A stretch of 64,000 nt of DNA from contig NZ_BAABCJ010000001.1 in assembly GCF_039538765.1 (NCBI RefSeq), positions 1,178,001-1,242,000 on the forward strand. The letters are read 5' to 3'. The number at the start of each line of letters is the position of its first letter. Within the stretch, counting starts at the first letter, position 1. The position numbers were made by a program, and so were the translations under genes. Below the pieces are notes generated by a model, which was not told the origin of the DNA, made no database searches, and saw nothing but the letters and a program-made list of their open reading frames with translations. Positions 48,735-58,437 of the stretch are shown piece by piece. This DNA is from Zhihengliuella alba (GTDB taxonomy: Bacteria > Actinomycetota > Actinomycetes > Actinomycetales > Micrococcaceae).

Positions 48735-48950
48735 AGTACCTCTTCGCTGCACTGGCGGAGGCGTCGGGCCATGCGCGCTGCGACGCAGCGGTGACCTCGG
48801 ACGCGGCTGGCCGGCCCCGGAAAAGGCCGCGCAGGGGCGCGCGGATCCTGGAGGGAGCAGCCTTCCGCCCTGCCTTTCGTGCGATTCAACCGACTCGCCG
48901 GCAGGTGGAGACGGAAGCGAGTCGTGGTGTCAGAAATCGTTCTGAGCCTC
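48735..48950 (-). other. Long structured leader of the M23 gene, class unknown
   Basis: About 215 nt of transcribed, non-coding sequence. Stems include CGACTCGC/GCGAGTCG (48891-48898 with 48917-48924), CCGCGC/GCGCGG (48827-48832 with 48839-48844) and CGCTGC/GCAGCG (48776-48781 with 48785-48790). It lacks the ydaO blocks seen in front of the neighbouring hydrolase. Confidence 0.45.
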
Positions 48951-48954
48951 TACG

Positions 48955-48983
48955 AGACTACAGGAGGGGCCCGACAGTTACAA
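48955..48983 (-). promoter_or_regulatory. Promoter of the M23 peptidase gene
   Basis: On the minus strand TTGTAA (48983-48978) and TAGTCT (48960-48955) are separated by exactly 17 bp. Confidence 0.55.
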
Positions 48984-49009
48984 TTTCGTTATCTAATCTT
49001 GTGGATAAC
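48977..49009. promoter_or_regulatory. GTTAC/GTTAT repeats over the M23 promoter
   Basis: GTTAC (48977) and GTTAT (48988) are 11 bp apart, and GATAAC (49004-49009) forms an inverted repeat with GTTATC (48988-48993). The first unit overlaps the -35 hexamer. GTTATCC recurs near 49030. Confidence 0.45.
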
Positions 49010-49054
49010 CGCACCTGAAGGATCGGCTTCGTTATCCGGCCCCGGCGGGCCCGG

Positions 49055-49753
49055 CTAGGCCGCGCGACGTTCCACGAAGACGTGTGCACTGACTTCGGTC
49101 GGCAGCTCGAGGGCGCCCTCGATCCCCTCGACGCGGACGACGACGTACTCCCCCGCGCGCTCCAGCGTCACGGTGGCGCCGGGCCGGATACCGCCCTCGT
49201 TGAGCTGGGCCAGGAGCACCGGGTCCACCTGGATCGTCTCGGCCAGGCGCAGGATGCGGGTGGGTCCGGACTCCCCGGCCTCGAGCGCCGCGTCCAGGTT
49301 CTGGACCCCGACGGCGAAATCGCCCAGCGTTGGGCCGCCGAGCGCATCCAGGCCCGGGATCGGATTGCCGTACGGGGACTCGGACGGCTGGCCGAGCAGT
49401 TCGTAGAGGCGGCGCTCGACGCGCTCGCTCATGACGTGCTCCCAGCGGCAGGCCTCGTCGTGCACGTACTCCCAGTCCAGACCGATCACGTCGGAGAGCA
49501 GGCGTTCAGCCAGACGGTGCTTGCGCATGACCTCGGTGGCCAGCTGGCGCCCGGCGGGCGTGAGCTCCAGGTGGCGGTCCTGCGAGACCACCAGGAGGCC
49601 GTCGCGCTCCATGCGCGCCACCGTCTGCGAGACCGTCGGCCCCGAGTGCCCCAGCCGCTCCGCGATGCGCGCACGCAGCGGGACGATGCGCTCCTCCTCC
49701 AGTTCGAGGACGGTGCGGAGGTACATCTCGGTGGTATCGATCAGATCAGTCAC
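49055..49753 (-). CDS. ideR: Iron-dependent repressor DtxR/IdeR
   Basis: 232 residues. It matches Corynebacterium DtxR closely: DLIDTTEMYLRTVLELEEE, HSGPTVSQTVARMERDGL, and every metal ligand in register (M10, H79, E83, H98, C102, E105, H106). An SH3-like C-terminal domain follows (GATVTLERAGEYVVVRVEG). With ferrous iron it binds TTAGG-type boxes and represses iron uptake genes. The box at 14231-14244 upstream of the siderophore-interacting protein gene is a likely target. The start ATG gives the conserved length. Confidence 0.94.
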   Translation of the reverse strand: MTDLIDTTEMYLRTVLELEEERIVPLRARIAERLGHSGPTVSQTVARMERDGLLVVSQDRHLELTPAGRQLATEVMRKHRLAERLLSDVIGLDWEYVHDEACRWEHVMSERVERRLYELLGQPSESPYGNPIPGLDALGGPTLGDFAVGVQNLDAALEAGESGPTRILRLAETIQVDPVLLAQLNEGGIRPGATVTLERAGEYVVVRVEGIEGALELPTEVSAHVFVERRAA

Positions 49754-49965
49754 GTCGGTGAGTCTCCCGGAGCAGGCGTGGACAGGGCAGCGGCATCAGC
49801 CACTCTACCGCGCGTTAATAATCCCGGTCCGGTTCCGGCAATCCGCCCGCCCTGCGCGATTATGGAGGGGTGCGGGCCGCCGCGTCGGCCTTCCGTCCGG
49901 GCAGTGCCCGCATCCGACGCGCCCGCGTCCCGCACATCCCGGCGTACCCGACGGCAGGAGCCACC

Positions 49966-51087
49966 GTGAGCGAAACTCTGACCATCCCCTCCAACCTCCT
50001 CCCCGCGGACGGCCGCTTCGGCGCCGGTCCGTCCAAGGTCCGTCCGGCGCAGCTCGACGCACTGCTGGCCGCCGGCTCCTCGGTGCTGGGGACCTCGCAC
50101 CGCCAGGCCCCGGTCAAGAACCTGGTCAAGTCGGTGCAGGAGGGGCTGCTCGAGTTCTTCCGGGCCCCCGATGGCTACGAGGTGGTGCTCGGCGTCGGCG
50201 GCTCCACGGCCTTCTGGGACGTGGCGGCCTTCGGCCTCGTGGAGCAGCGCGCCCAGCACCTCTCCTTCGGCGAGTTCGGCTCCAAGTTCGCCAAGGCGAC
50301 GGACCGGGCGCCGTTCCTGCAGCCGTCCTCCATCCTCGCCTCGGAGCCGGGCACGCGCCCCGAGCCGCAGGCCGAGGCCGGCGTGGACGTCTACGCCTGG
50401 CCGCAGAACGAGACCTCCACCGGCGTCGCCGCGCCGGTCCGCCGCGTCGCCGGCGCCGACGAGGGCTCGCTGGTGCTCGTCGACGCGACGTCGGCCGCCG
50501 GAGGCCTCGCCGTCGACGTCGCCGAGACGGACGTCTACTACTTCGCGCCGCAGAAGAACTTCGCGTCCGACGGCGGCCTGTGGCTCGGCCTGTTCTCCCC
50601 GGCTGCGCTGGAGCGCGCCGATCGCGTGGCCGCCAGCGGCCGCTGGACCCCCGACTTCCTCAACCTGCAGACGGCGATCGAGAACTCGGTGAAGAACCAG
50701 ACGTACAACACCCCCAGCCTGACCACGCTGGTCACGCTCGACGCGCAGATCCAGTGGTTGAACTCCAACGGTGGCCTCGACTGGGCCGCGGCCCGGACGG
50801 CCGACTCGGCCTCGCGGGTCTACGACTGGGCGGAGGCCTCCAGCGTGGCGGCGCCGTACGTCGTCCGCCCCGAGGACCGCTCGAACGTCATCGCGACCAT
50901 CGACTTCGACGAGTCGGTCGACGCCGCGGCCGTCTCGAAGGTGCTGCGCGCCAACGGCATCGTCGACACCGAGCCGTACCGCAAGCTCGGGCGGAACCAG
51001 CTGCGCATCGCGACGTTCGTCGCCATCGAGCCGGACGACGTCACTGCGCTGACGCGCTGCGTCGACTACGTGCTCGAGAACCTGTAG
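49966..51087 (+). CDS. serC: Phosphoserine aminotransferase SerC
   Basis: 373 residues of the class V PLP aminotransferase fold, actinobacterial SerC branch: GAGPSKVRPAQ, GTSHRQAPVKNLV, DATSAAGG, and the PLP-binding lysine in YFAPQKNFASDGG (K197). It makes 3-phosphoserine from 3-phosphohydroxypyruvate in serine synthesis. GTG at 49966 has CAGGAG 6 nt before it. A strong terminator follows the stop codon. Confidence 0.95.
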   Translation: MSETLTIPSNLLPADGRFGAGPSKVRPAQLDALLAAGSSVLGTSHRQAPVKNLVKSVQEGLLEFFRAPDGYEVVLGVGGSTAFWDVAAFGLVEQRAQHLSFGEFGSKFAKATDRAPFLQPSSILASEPGTRPEPQAEAGVDVYAWPQNETSTGVAAPVRRVAGADEGSLVLVDATSAAGGLAVDVAETDVYYFAPQKNFASDGGLWLGLFSPAALERADRVAASGRWTPDFLNLQTAIENSVKNQTYNTPSLTTLVTLDAQIQWLNSNGGLDWAAARTADSASRVYDWAEASSVAAPYVVRPEDRSNVIATIDFDESVDAAAVSKVLRANGIVDTEPYRKLGRNQLRIATFVAIEPDDVTALTRCVDYVLENL

Positions 51088-51130
51088 CCGGCGCGTCCCG
51101 CACCCGGGCGGTCCCGGAACGGCGGGAAGG

Positions 51131-51188
51131 CGGAAGGGGCTCCCGGCGCATGGCTTGATCTCAAGCGATGCGCTGGGAGCCCCTTCCG
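51131..51188. terminator. Bidirectional terminator
   Basis: CGGAAGGGGCTCCC (51131-51144) pairs with GGGAGCCCCTTCCG (51175-51188). The inner GCGCAT and GCTTGA arms pair as well, giving a near-continuous long hairpin between serC and the converging DUF3027 gene. Confidence 0.88.
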
Positions 51189-51249
51189 CTGTCCGCTCGT
51201 CGACGTCCACGCGCGCGGCCGGCGCGCGGGATCGCCGCTGGGAAGCCAG

Positions 51250-51939
51250 CTAGCCGCGCGTCGCGCGCCGTGCCCGGCGACGGCGGCGGGGCCGCCGAGG
51301 CTGCTCGGACTCGGAGTCGGCGTCGGCGTCGGCCGCCGCGCGGGCGTCGTCGTCCCCGGTGGCGGCTGCCTCCGGCGCCGCCCCGGCCCCAGGGGCTTCG
51401 CCGTGGCGCGAGCGGCCGGTGTCGTGGGAGGAGTCGGAGTCCTCCGCGTCCGACGGCACGGGCCCGTCGCCGGCCGAACCCGCCTCAGCGGTCTCGGGCG
51501 TCGGACGCACGCCCCCGGCGCCGTCCTCCTCGGGCGAGCCGGCCGACGACGACGTCGTCCCGGCTCCCCCGTCGGCGGCGCCCTCCGCCGCGGCGGCTGC
51601 AGCCTCGGCCAGCCGCTCGGCCTCGAGCTCCTCCGGGGCGACGCGCTCGGCCCACGGCACCCAGTCCGGGGCCAGGAGTGCGCCCGCGCCCGGGAGCAGA
51701 CCCGAATCGCACACCGTCGGCACCTTCATGCGCGGCCCGCGGGCGAGCGTGACGAACCACTGCCAGCCCCCGTAGCCGGGCACCCGGGCCTCGAACCGGT
51801 GCATGACCAGCCGCTCGCCCTCGGCCGTGGCCTCCAGGTGGTCACCGATCTGGTCCTGCGCGACGAGCTCGGTCAGAGCCGCGCGCGCGGACTCCACCTG
51901 CGCGGCCAGCACGGCATCGAGCTTCGGAGTCCGTGCCAC
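51250..51939 (-). CDS. DUF3027 protein
   Basis: 229 residues. The N-terminal half carries DUF3027 features: TPKLDAVLAAQVESARAAL, then HRFEARVPGYGGWQWFVTLAR and PDWVPWAERV. The C-terminal half is low-complexity Ala/Glu/Ser/Asp, ending in a basic RRPRRRRRARRATRG. No function is established for the family. GTG at 51939 lies 2 nt after the cold-shock-domain gene stop. That pairing recurs in actinobacteria, so a shared nucleic-acid-related role is plausible. Confidence 0.85.
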   Translation of the reverse strand: MARTPKLDAVLAAQVESARAALTELVAQDQIGDHLEATAEGERLVMHRFEARVPGYGGWQWFVTLARGPRMKVPTVCDSGLLPGAGALLAPDWVPWAERVAPEELEAERLAEAAAAAAEGAADGGAGTTSSSAGSPEEDGAGGVRPTPETAEAGSAGDGPVPSDAEDSDSSHDTGRSRHGEAPGAGAAPEAAATGDDDARAAADADADSESEQPRRPRRRRRARRATRG

Positions 51940-51941
51940 GC

Positions 51942-52325
51942 TCAGGAGTCCAGCTCGTCGGCGACGGCGCGGAGCACGGCAGCGATCTTGGCGCCCTGCT
52001 TGCCGTCGGGGTAGCGGCCCTTGCGCAGGCCGTTGGAGATGCCATCGAGCAGGCGGATCACATCCTCGACGATGACGGCCGTGTCCTCGGCCGGCTTGCG
52101 GCGGGCGCGCGCCACCGACGGCGCCTTGTCCAGGACGCGCGCGGCGAGCGCCTGCGCGCCCCGCCGCCCCTCCGCGACGCCGAACTCCAGCCGCGTCCCG
52201 GCCCGGAGCGTCTCCACGCCGCTGGGCAGGGCCGACTTGGGCAGGTAGACCTCCTGCCCGTCCTCGGTCACCACGAAGCCGAACCCCTTGGAGGCCTCGT
52301 ACCACTTCACCTTGCCTACAGGCAC
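51942..52325 (-). CDS. Atypical cold-shock-domain protein with helical tail
   Basis: 127 residues. The first 65 form a cold-shock domain (GKVKWYEASKGFGFVVTEDG contains RNP1). The usual RNP2 VFVHxS is replaced by EVYLPKSAL, lacking the conserved His. A helical extension (TAVIVEDVIRLLDGISNGL) makes up the rest, so it is not an ordinary 67-residue CspA. GTG at 52325 is used, with GAGGGAAG upstream. It overlaps nothing and is 2 nt from the DUF3027 gene. Confidence 0.87.
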   Translation of the reverse strand: MPVGKVKWYEASKGFGFVVTEDGQEVYLPKSALPSGVETLRAGTRLEFGVAEGRRGAQALAARVLDKAPSVARARRKPAEDTAVIVEDVIRLLDGISNGLRKGRYPDGKQGAKIAAVLRAVADELDS

Positions 52326-52540
52326 TGTCTCTTCCCTCGTTCTTGCGTCGTGCGCGGGGCGCGGTAGTCGGCGCCGCCTGCGCAGTGGATTCCCAGCGGC
52401 GCCTGCGCTCGTCGATGCGATCGCGGCGTCCTCGCTGGGGAAGTCTGTATCTCTAGGGTACGTCACCGACAGCCGTGGCCGGAGCTGGTCCCGGCACGAC
52501 GGCGGTCCGCCCGACTTTTGGGGCCCGGCCCGGCCCCCTC

Positions 52541-52546
52541 TACCTT
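52541..52546 (+). promoter_or_regulatory. Leaderless promoter
   Basis: TACCTT is followed by exactly 6 nt and GTG at 52553. TTGGGG (52518-52523) stands 17 bp upstream as a weak -35. Confidence 0.55.
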
Positions 52547-52552
52547 TAACCC

Positions 52553-52825
52553 GTGAACACACCCGATTCCCCGACCCCAGCTCCCCCGGCCCCCGGGGCC
52601 CCGGCGGGACGGCCCGCGACGGCCGCCCTGCTCATGCGCGCCGCCGTGACGGTCGCCGTCGTCTCGCTCGTCTGCCTGGCGGCCATCCTGATCGGCTACG
52701 CCGCCGGTGCCGACCTGTGGCCGGGCTTCTTCGCGGTCGGCCTCTACGGCCTGCCGGCCGCGTTCGCCCTCCTGATCGCCAGCCTCCTCGTGAGCTGGGG
52801 CCAGCGGCGACGGCGGAAGAACTGA
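52553..52825 (+). CDS. Small hypothetical membrane protein
   Basis: 90 residues, not recognised. A Pro/Ala-rich N-terminus is followed by two hydrophobic helices (VTVAVVSLVCLAAILIGYAAG and ALLIASLLVSWG) and the basic tail QRRRRKN. It resembles small two-helix actinobacterial membrane proteins of unknown role. GTG at 52553 sits 6 nt after a TACCTT box and has no ribosome site. The response regulator gene follows after 56 nt. Confidence 0.65.
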   Translation: MNTPDSPTPAPPAPGAPAGRPATAALLMRAAVTVAVVSLVCLAAILIGYAAGADLWPGFFAVGLYGLPAAFALLIASLLVSWGQRRRRKN

Positions 52826-52869
52826 CGTCGCTCGCACCGGACATCCAGCCAACTCCCAGACGAAGCTCC

Positions 52870-52875
52870 CACACT
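52870..52875 (+). promoter_or_regulatory. Possible -10 box of the response regulator gene
   Basis: CACACT is followed by exactly 6 nt and the ATG at 52882. The first position is C rather than T. CTCCCA occurs twice upstream (52853 and 52866). Confidence 0.25.
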
Positions 52876-52881
52876 GGTCTC

Positions 52882-53592
52882 ATGAGTGAGAAGAGCGCCG
52901 AGGCACGCCTCCTGGTTGTAGACGACGAACCGAACATCCGCGAACTGCTCGCGACGTCCCTGCGCTTCGCGGGCTTCGAGGTCTTCGCGGCCGCGAACGG
53001 GCGGGAGGCGCTGGAGCTCGCCGAGTCCGAGCAGCCCGATCTGGCCGTGCTGGACGTGATGCTGCCGGACATGGACGGCTTCACGGTGACCCGCAAGCTC
53101 CGCGCGGCGGGGCGGCACTTCCCCGTGCTGTTCCTCACCGCCCGCGACGACACCGAGGACAAGGTCACCGGCCTGACGGTCGGCGGCGACGACTACGTCA
53201 CCAAGCCGTTCAGCCTGGACGAGGTCGTGGCCCGCATCCGCGCAGTGCTGCGCCGCTCCCGCCCCTTCGAGGACGAGGGCGCCATCATCCGGGTCGACGA
53301 CCTGGAGCTCGACGACGATGCGCACGAGGTGCGCCGCGCCGGCGTCGTCGTGGACCTGTCCCCCACCGAGTTCAAGCTGCTGCGCTACCTGATGATGAAC
53401 CCGAACCGCGTGCTCTCCAAGGCGCAGATCCTGGACCACGTGTGGGAGTACGACTTCAACGGGGACGCCTCCATCGTCGAGTCCTACATCTCCTACCTCC
53501 GCCGCAAGATCGACGCCCAGGAGGAGTGGACGCCGATGATCCAGACCAAGCGCGGCGTCGGATACGTGCTGCGCTCCGCCGAGCGCCGCTGA
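52882..53592 (+). CDS. OmpR/PhoB-family response regulator, PhoP-like
   Basis: 236 residues. Receiver domain: acidic pocket VVDDEPN, phosphoacceptor D58 in VLDVMLPDMDGF, and K108 in DDYVTKPFSLDEVVARIRAVLRRS. C-terminal winged helix: LSPTEFKLLRYLMMNPNRVLSKAQIL and RGVGYVLR. The receiver wording is close to mycobacterial PhoP. The ATG at 52882 has no obvious ribosome site. The cognate kinase gene starts 5 nt after the stop. Confidence 0.9.
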   Translation: MSEKSAEARLLVVDDEPNIRELLATSLRFAGFEVFAAANGREALELAESEQPDLAVLDVMLPDMDGFTVTRKLRAAGRHFPVLFLTARDDTEDKVTGLTVGGDDYVTKPFSLDEVVARIRAVLRRSRPFEDEGAIIRVDDLELDDDAHEVRRAGVVVDLSPTEFKLLRYLMMNPNRVLSKAQILDHVWEYDFNGDASIVESYISYLRRKIDAQEEWTPMIQTKRGVGYVLRSAERR

Positions 53593-53596
53593 CCCC

Positions 53597-55189
53597 TTGC
53601 GCTCGGCAACCCGCTTCCTGCGGCAGGTCTCGCTGCGGTCCAAGCTCACAGCGCTCATGGCGCTGCTGATGACCATCGGCGTCATCGCCACGACCTTCAC
53701 GGCGTCGTTCTCGCTGCGCCTGACGATGGTGGACCAGATGGACCAGGACCTGGCGAGCTACTCGAGTCCGATGGCGAACATCCTGTACGCGGTGTACCAG
53801 GAGGAGTCGAGCCAGGACACGTCGCCGTCCTCGCCGTACCGGATGTGGGCGAACCTCGAGCTGACGCGCTTCCACGCGACCCTGCGCAACGCCGACGGCC
53901 AGGTGCTCGCCGAGCTGCCCGGGATCGAGGGCGACGACGAGCCCGTGATCGACCCGGTCGGCGTCGAGCACGTCAAGGAGGTCCACGACCTCGCGTTCAC
54001 GGCGCCGGGGGCGACACCGGAGTCCGAGGGCTGGCGCTACCGCATGATCGACATGGCGAACGGGGCCGGGTACATCACCATCGCGCTGCCCCTGAGCGAC
54101 GTCGAGCACACCGTCTCCGACGCGGCCGGGTCGATGGTGACCTCCGGGATGCTGGCCACCCTGCTGATGTCGCTGGTGGCGTACGCTGCCACGGGCCGCG
54201 CCTTCCGCCCGCTGGTGCGCGTCGAGCGCACGGCCGCGGCGATCGCCGCCGGGGATCTCTCCCGGCGTGTCGAGGAGACCTCGCACGACACGGAGGTCGG
54301 GCGGCTCTCCCGCGCCCTGAACGCGATGCTCGCGCACATCGAGCACGCGTTCCGCGCCCAGGAGGCCTCCGAGCGGAAGATGCGCCGCTTCGTCCAGGAC
54401 GCCTCCCACGAGCTGCGCACCCCCCTGGTCACCATCCGCGGCTACTCCGAGCTCTACCGGCACGGCGGCATCCGCGAGCCCGAGCAGCTGGACTCGGCCA
54501 TGGGCCGGATCGAGGGCGAGGCCAAGCGCATGGGACAGCTCGTCGAGGACCTGCTGACGCTGGCGCGCCTCGACGAGCAGCGTGCCCTGGAGCGGGTGCC
54601 CGTGGACCTGCTGCTGCTGGGCAGCGACGCGGTGGAGGACGCCCGGGTCAACGCCCCGGACCGCACCGTCCGGTTGGTGGGGCTCGACGGCGGCCCGGCT
54701 CTGCCGGCGCCCACGAGCGGCGACGAGTCGCGACTGCGCCAGGTGGTCGCGAACCTCCTGACCAATGCGCTGCGCTACACGCCCGAGGGGACACCGATCG
54801 AGATCGCCGTCGGGACGATGCCGGTCATCGACGGGCGCTCCGACTCCGTGCTCGAGATCCGCGACCACGGGCCGGGGATCTCCGAGGAGGACGCCGCGCG
54901 CGTCTTCGAGCGCTTCTACCGCGCCGACACGTCGCGGCACCGCGAGACGGGCGGCACCGGCCTGGGCCTGGCCATCGTGGCGGCCATCGTCGCGCAGCAC
55001 GACGGCTCGGTGCGGCTCTCGGAGACCCCGGGCGGCGGTGCCACCCTGTCCATCCACCTGCCCTACGAGCCGATGCCGGACCATACCGGGGACGAGGACG
55101 TAGACCACGAGGAGGACGCGGCGGGGCCGCCGGCAGGTCCCGGTCGCGGCACCGTCGGCGACGGCACTCCCCCTCCACAGGGATCCTGA
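53597..55189 (+). CDS. Sensor histidine kinase, partner of the PhoP-like regulator
   Basis: 530 residues from a TTG start (RSATRFLRQVSLRSKL), which is plausible but lacks a clear ribosome site. Two membrane segments (ALMALLMTIGVIATTFTASF and MLATLLMSLVAYAATG) enclose an extracytoplasmic sensor of about 140 residues. A HAMP region follows, then HisKA with H271 in DASHELRTP, and HATPase motifs NLLTNALRYTPEG, DHGPGIS and GGTGLGLAIV. The tail is acidic and Pro/Gly-rich. The signal is unknown. Confidence 0.92.
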   Translation: MRSATRFLRQVSLRSKLTALMALLMTIGVIATTFTASFSLRLTMVDQMDQDLASYSSPMANILYAVYQEESSQDTSPSSPYRMWANLELTRFHATLRNADGQVLAELPGIEGDDEPVIDPVGVEHVKEVHDLAFTAPGATPESEGWRYRMIDMANGAGYITIALPLSDVEHTVSDAAGSMVTSGMLATLLMSLVAYAATGRAFRPLVRVERTAAAIAAGDLSRRVEETSHDTEVGRLSRALNAMLAHIEHAFRAQEASERKMRRFVQDASHELRTPLVTIRGYSELYRHGGIREPEQLDSAMGRIEGEAKRMGQLVEDLLTLARLDEQRALERVPVDLLLLGSDAVEDARVNAPDRTVRLVGLDGGPALPAPTSGDESRLRQVVANLLTNALRYTPEGTPIEIAVGTMPVIDGRSDSVLEIRDHGPGISEEDAARVFERFYRADTSRHRETGGTGLGLAIVAAIVAQHDGSVRLSETPGGGATLSIHLPYEPMPDHTGDEDVDHEEDAAGPPAGPGRGTVGDGTPPPQGS

Positions 55190-55341
55190 GCCGGGGCCGC
55201 TCCCCACAGGCACCCCGGGCCGTGCGCGCCGTGCCGGCCGCTCTCCGTAGCGTCGGGCCGTGGGGCGCTCGCCCCGCCGCGGTCCGTGGGCCGCGTCGAG
55301 GGCCGGCCCGTGGCGGACCGGCGCAGTGAAAGGGACATGCC

Positions 55342-55632
55342 ATGAGCACATTTGCAGCGAACACGGCCGAGATGCGGACCAAGGCGGCCGCCGTCCAGGC
55401 GACCGTGGAGCGCCTCCGCTCGGAGGTCGCGAGCATGACGGCGAACCTCCGGGAGCTCGAGGGAACGTGGCAGGGCGCGGCGGCCACGAACTTCCAGGCC
55501 GTAGTCGCCGACTGGCACGGGACACAGCTGCGCGTCGAGGAGTCGCTCGCCTCGATCAACGGCGCGCTCGCCCGGGCGTCGCAGCAGTACGACGACGTCG
55601 AGTCCGCCAACGCGAGCATGTTCACCTACTAG
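55342..55632 (+). CDS. WXG100 (ESAT-6-like) protein
   Basis: 96 residues, all helical, with the turn motif WQG at residues 43-45 and a C-terminal YDDVE (YxxxD/E export signal form). These are hallmarks of small type VII secretion substrates that dimerise as helical hairpins. AAAGGGA lies before the ATG. No EccC ATPase, membrane component or partner WXG100 gene is nearby, so secretion would depend on genes elsewhere. It follows the PhoP/PhoR-like pair by 152 nt on the same strand. Confidence 0.92.
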   Translation: MSTFAANTAEMRTKAAAVQATVERLRSEVASMTANLRELEGTWQGAAATNFQAVVADWHGTQLRVEESLASINGALARASQQYDDVESANASMFTY

Positions 55633-55671
55633 GCGGCTGGCCCGTCCCCGCGCCCGTCCCCGGCCGCGGCG

Positions 55672-55677
55672 TACTGT
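55672..55677 (+). promoter_or_regulatory. Leaderless promoter of the DUF4031-HD gene
   Basis: TACTGT followed by 7 nt and GTG at 55685. Confidence 0.5.
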
Positions 55678-55684
55678 GGTGCCC

Positions 55685-56617
55685 GTGGCCCTCTACATCG
55701 ATCCGCCGGCGTGGCCGGCCCACGGCACCCTGTTCTCGCACCTCGTCTCGGACGCGTCGCTCGAGGAGCTGCAGGCCTTCGCCGAGCGGGCCGGCCTGCC
55801 TCCGCGCGCGTTCGACCGCGACCACTACGACGTGCCGGAGCGCCGCTACGAGCAGCTCGTGGCCCTGGGGGCCGTCCCGGTCTCCGGCCGCGAGCTGGTG
55901 CGGCGGCTGATCCGCTCCGGCCTCCGGGTCCCCGCCCGTCAGCGGGACGAGAGGCTGGAGGCCATCCTGCGGCGACGCTGGGACGCCCTGGGCCTGGACG
56001 GCCCGGCGGCCGCGGAGCGCGTCCGCGAGGAGCTGCTCCGCCGGTGGTCCGAGCCGCACCGGCACTACCACGGGCGCAGCCATCTGCTCGCGGTGCTGCG
56101 CGCCCTCGACACCCTGGCGGCCGCCGGTGGAGCACCCGCCGACGACTCCGCCCTGCGGCGGGTGCGTCTGGCCGCGTGGTTCCACGACGCCGTCTACGAG
56201 GGGGTCCCGGGGCGGGACGAGGAGGCCTCCGCCGCACTGGCGGAGGCGCGCCTGCGGGACCTCCTGCCTGCCGCCGACGCGGCCGAGGTCGCCCGGCTGG
56301 TCCGGACGACCGCCAGCCATTCGCCCGCTGCCGCCGACGCGGACGGCCAGGCGCTGTGCGATGCGGACCTGGAGGTCCTCGCCCGCCCGTGGCCGGAGTA
56401 CCGGCGCTATGCCGAGCAGGTCAGGCAGGACTACGCCCACGTCGCCGACCCGGACTTCGCCGCCGGCCGGGCGGAGGTCCTGCGCGGCCTGCTCGCCCAG
56501 GATCCGCTGTTCGGGACCGAGGCCGGCCGGCGCCTCTGGGAGGCGGCCGCCCGAGCGAACCTCACGCGGGAGCTCGCCCACCTGGAGGGCGGTGGCGCCG
56601 GGTCGCCGACTAGCTGA
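55685..56617 (+). CDS. DUF4031 / HD-domain fusion protein
   Basis: 310 residues. The N-terminal 90 (MALYIDPPAWPAHGTLFSHL) are a DUF4031 domain, usually found as a free-standing small protein of unknown function. The C-terminal 200 form an HD-type metal-dependent hydrolase domain: HYHGRSHL, WFHDAVYEG (His-Asp pair), ASHSP and DADLEVL. It is probably a phosphohydrolase; the substrate is unknown. GTG at 55685 is chosen from the TACTGT box. Earlier GTGs at 55676 and 55679 overlap that box. Confidence 0.82.
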   Translation: MALYIDPPAWPAHGTLFSHLVSDASLEELQAFAERAGLPPRAFDRDHYDVPERRYEQLVALGAVPVSGRELVRRLIRSGLRVPARQRDERLEAILRRRWDALGLDGPAAAERVREELLRRWSEPHRHYHGRSHLLAVLRALDTLAAAGGAPADDSALRRVRLAAWFHDAVYEGVPGRDEEASAALAEARLRDLLPAADAAEVARLVRTTASHSPAAADADGQALCDADLEVLARPWPEYRRYAEQVRQDYAHVADPDFAAGRAEVLRGLLAQDPLFGTEAGRRLWEAAARANLTRELAHLEGGGAGSPTS

Positions 56618-56640
56618 CGCGCGGCCGGACCCTCCGGGGC

Positions 56641-56695
56641 TCTCTGCGGGTGGTCTCCGCGGGTCTCTGCAGGTGGTCCCCGCGAGTCTCTGCGG
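56641..56695. repeat. 23-bp tandem repeat, 2.4 copies
   Basis: TCTCTGCGGG starts at 56641, 56664 and 56687 with near-identical flanks (GGTGGTCTCCGC and variants), immediately after the HD gene. Confidence 0.75.
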
Positions 56696-56714
56696 GGCGA
56701 TCGCTGGTTAAACG

Positions 56715-56755
56715 GCGGAGGTGCCGCACCCCCCTCGAGGGTGCGGCACCTCCGC
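56715..56755. terminator. Bidirectional terminator
   Basis: A 17-bp perfect stem (GCGGAGGTGCCGCACCC with its complement) and a 7-nt loop lie between the HD gene and the converging groEL. Confidence 0.88.
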
Positions 56756-56802
56756 TGCGTCGGACCCGGCCCGCAGTCGGACCGGGCCCGGGTGGCCAGG
56801 GC

Positions 56803-58437
<1,635 letters not shown>

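Noticed and set aside
48735..48950. A second ydaO riboswitch before the M23 gene
   Set aside because: The diagnostic blocks (GGGGGAACCAAT and CAGCTCACCTCGTAGGC) are absent.
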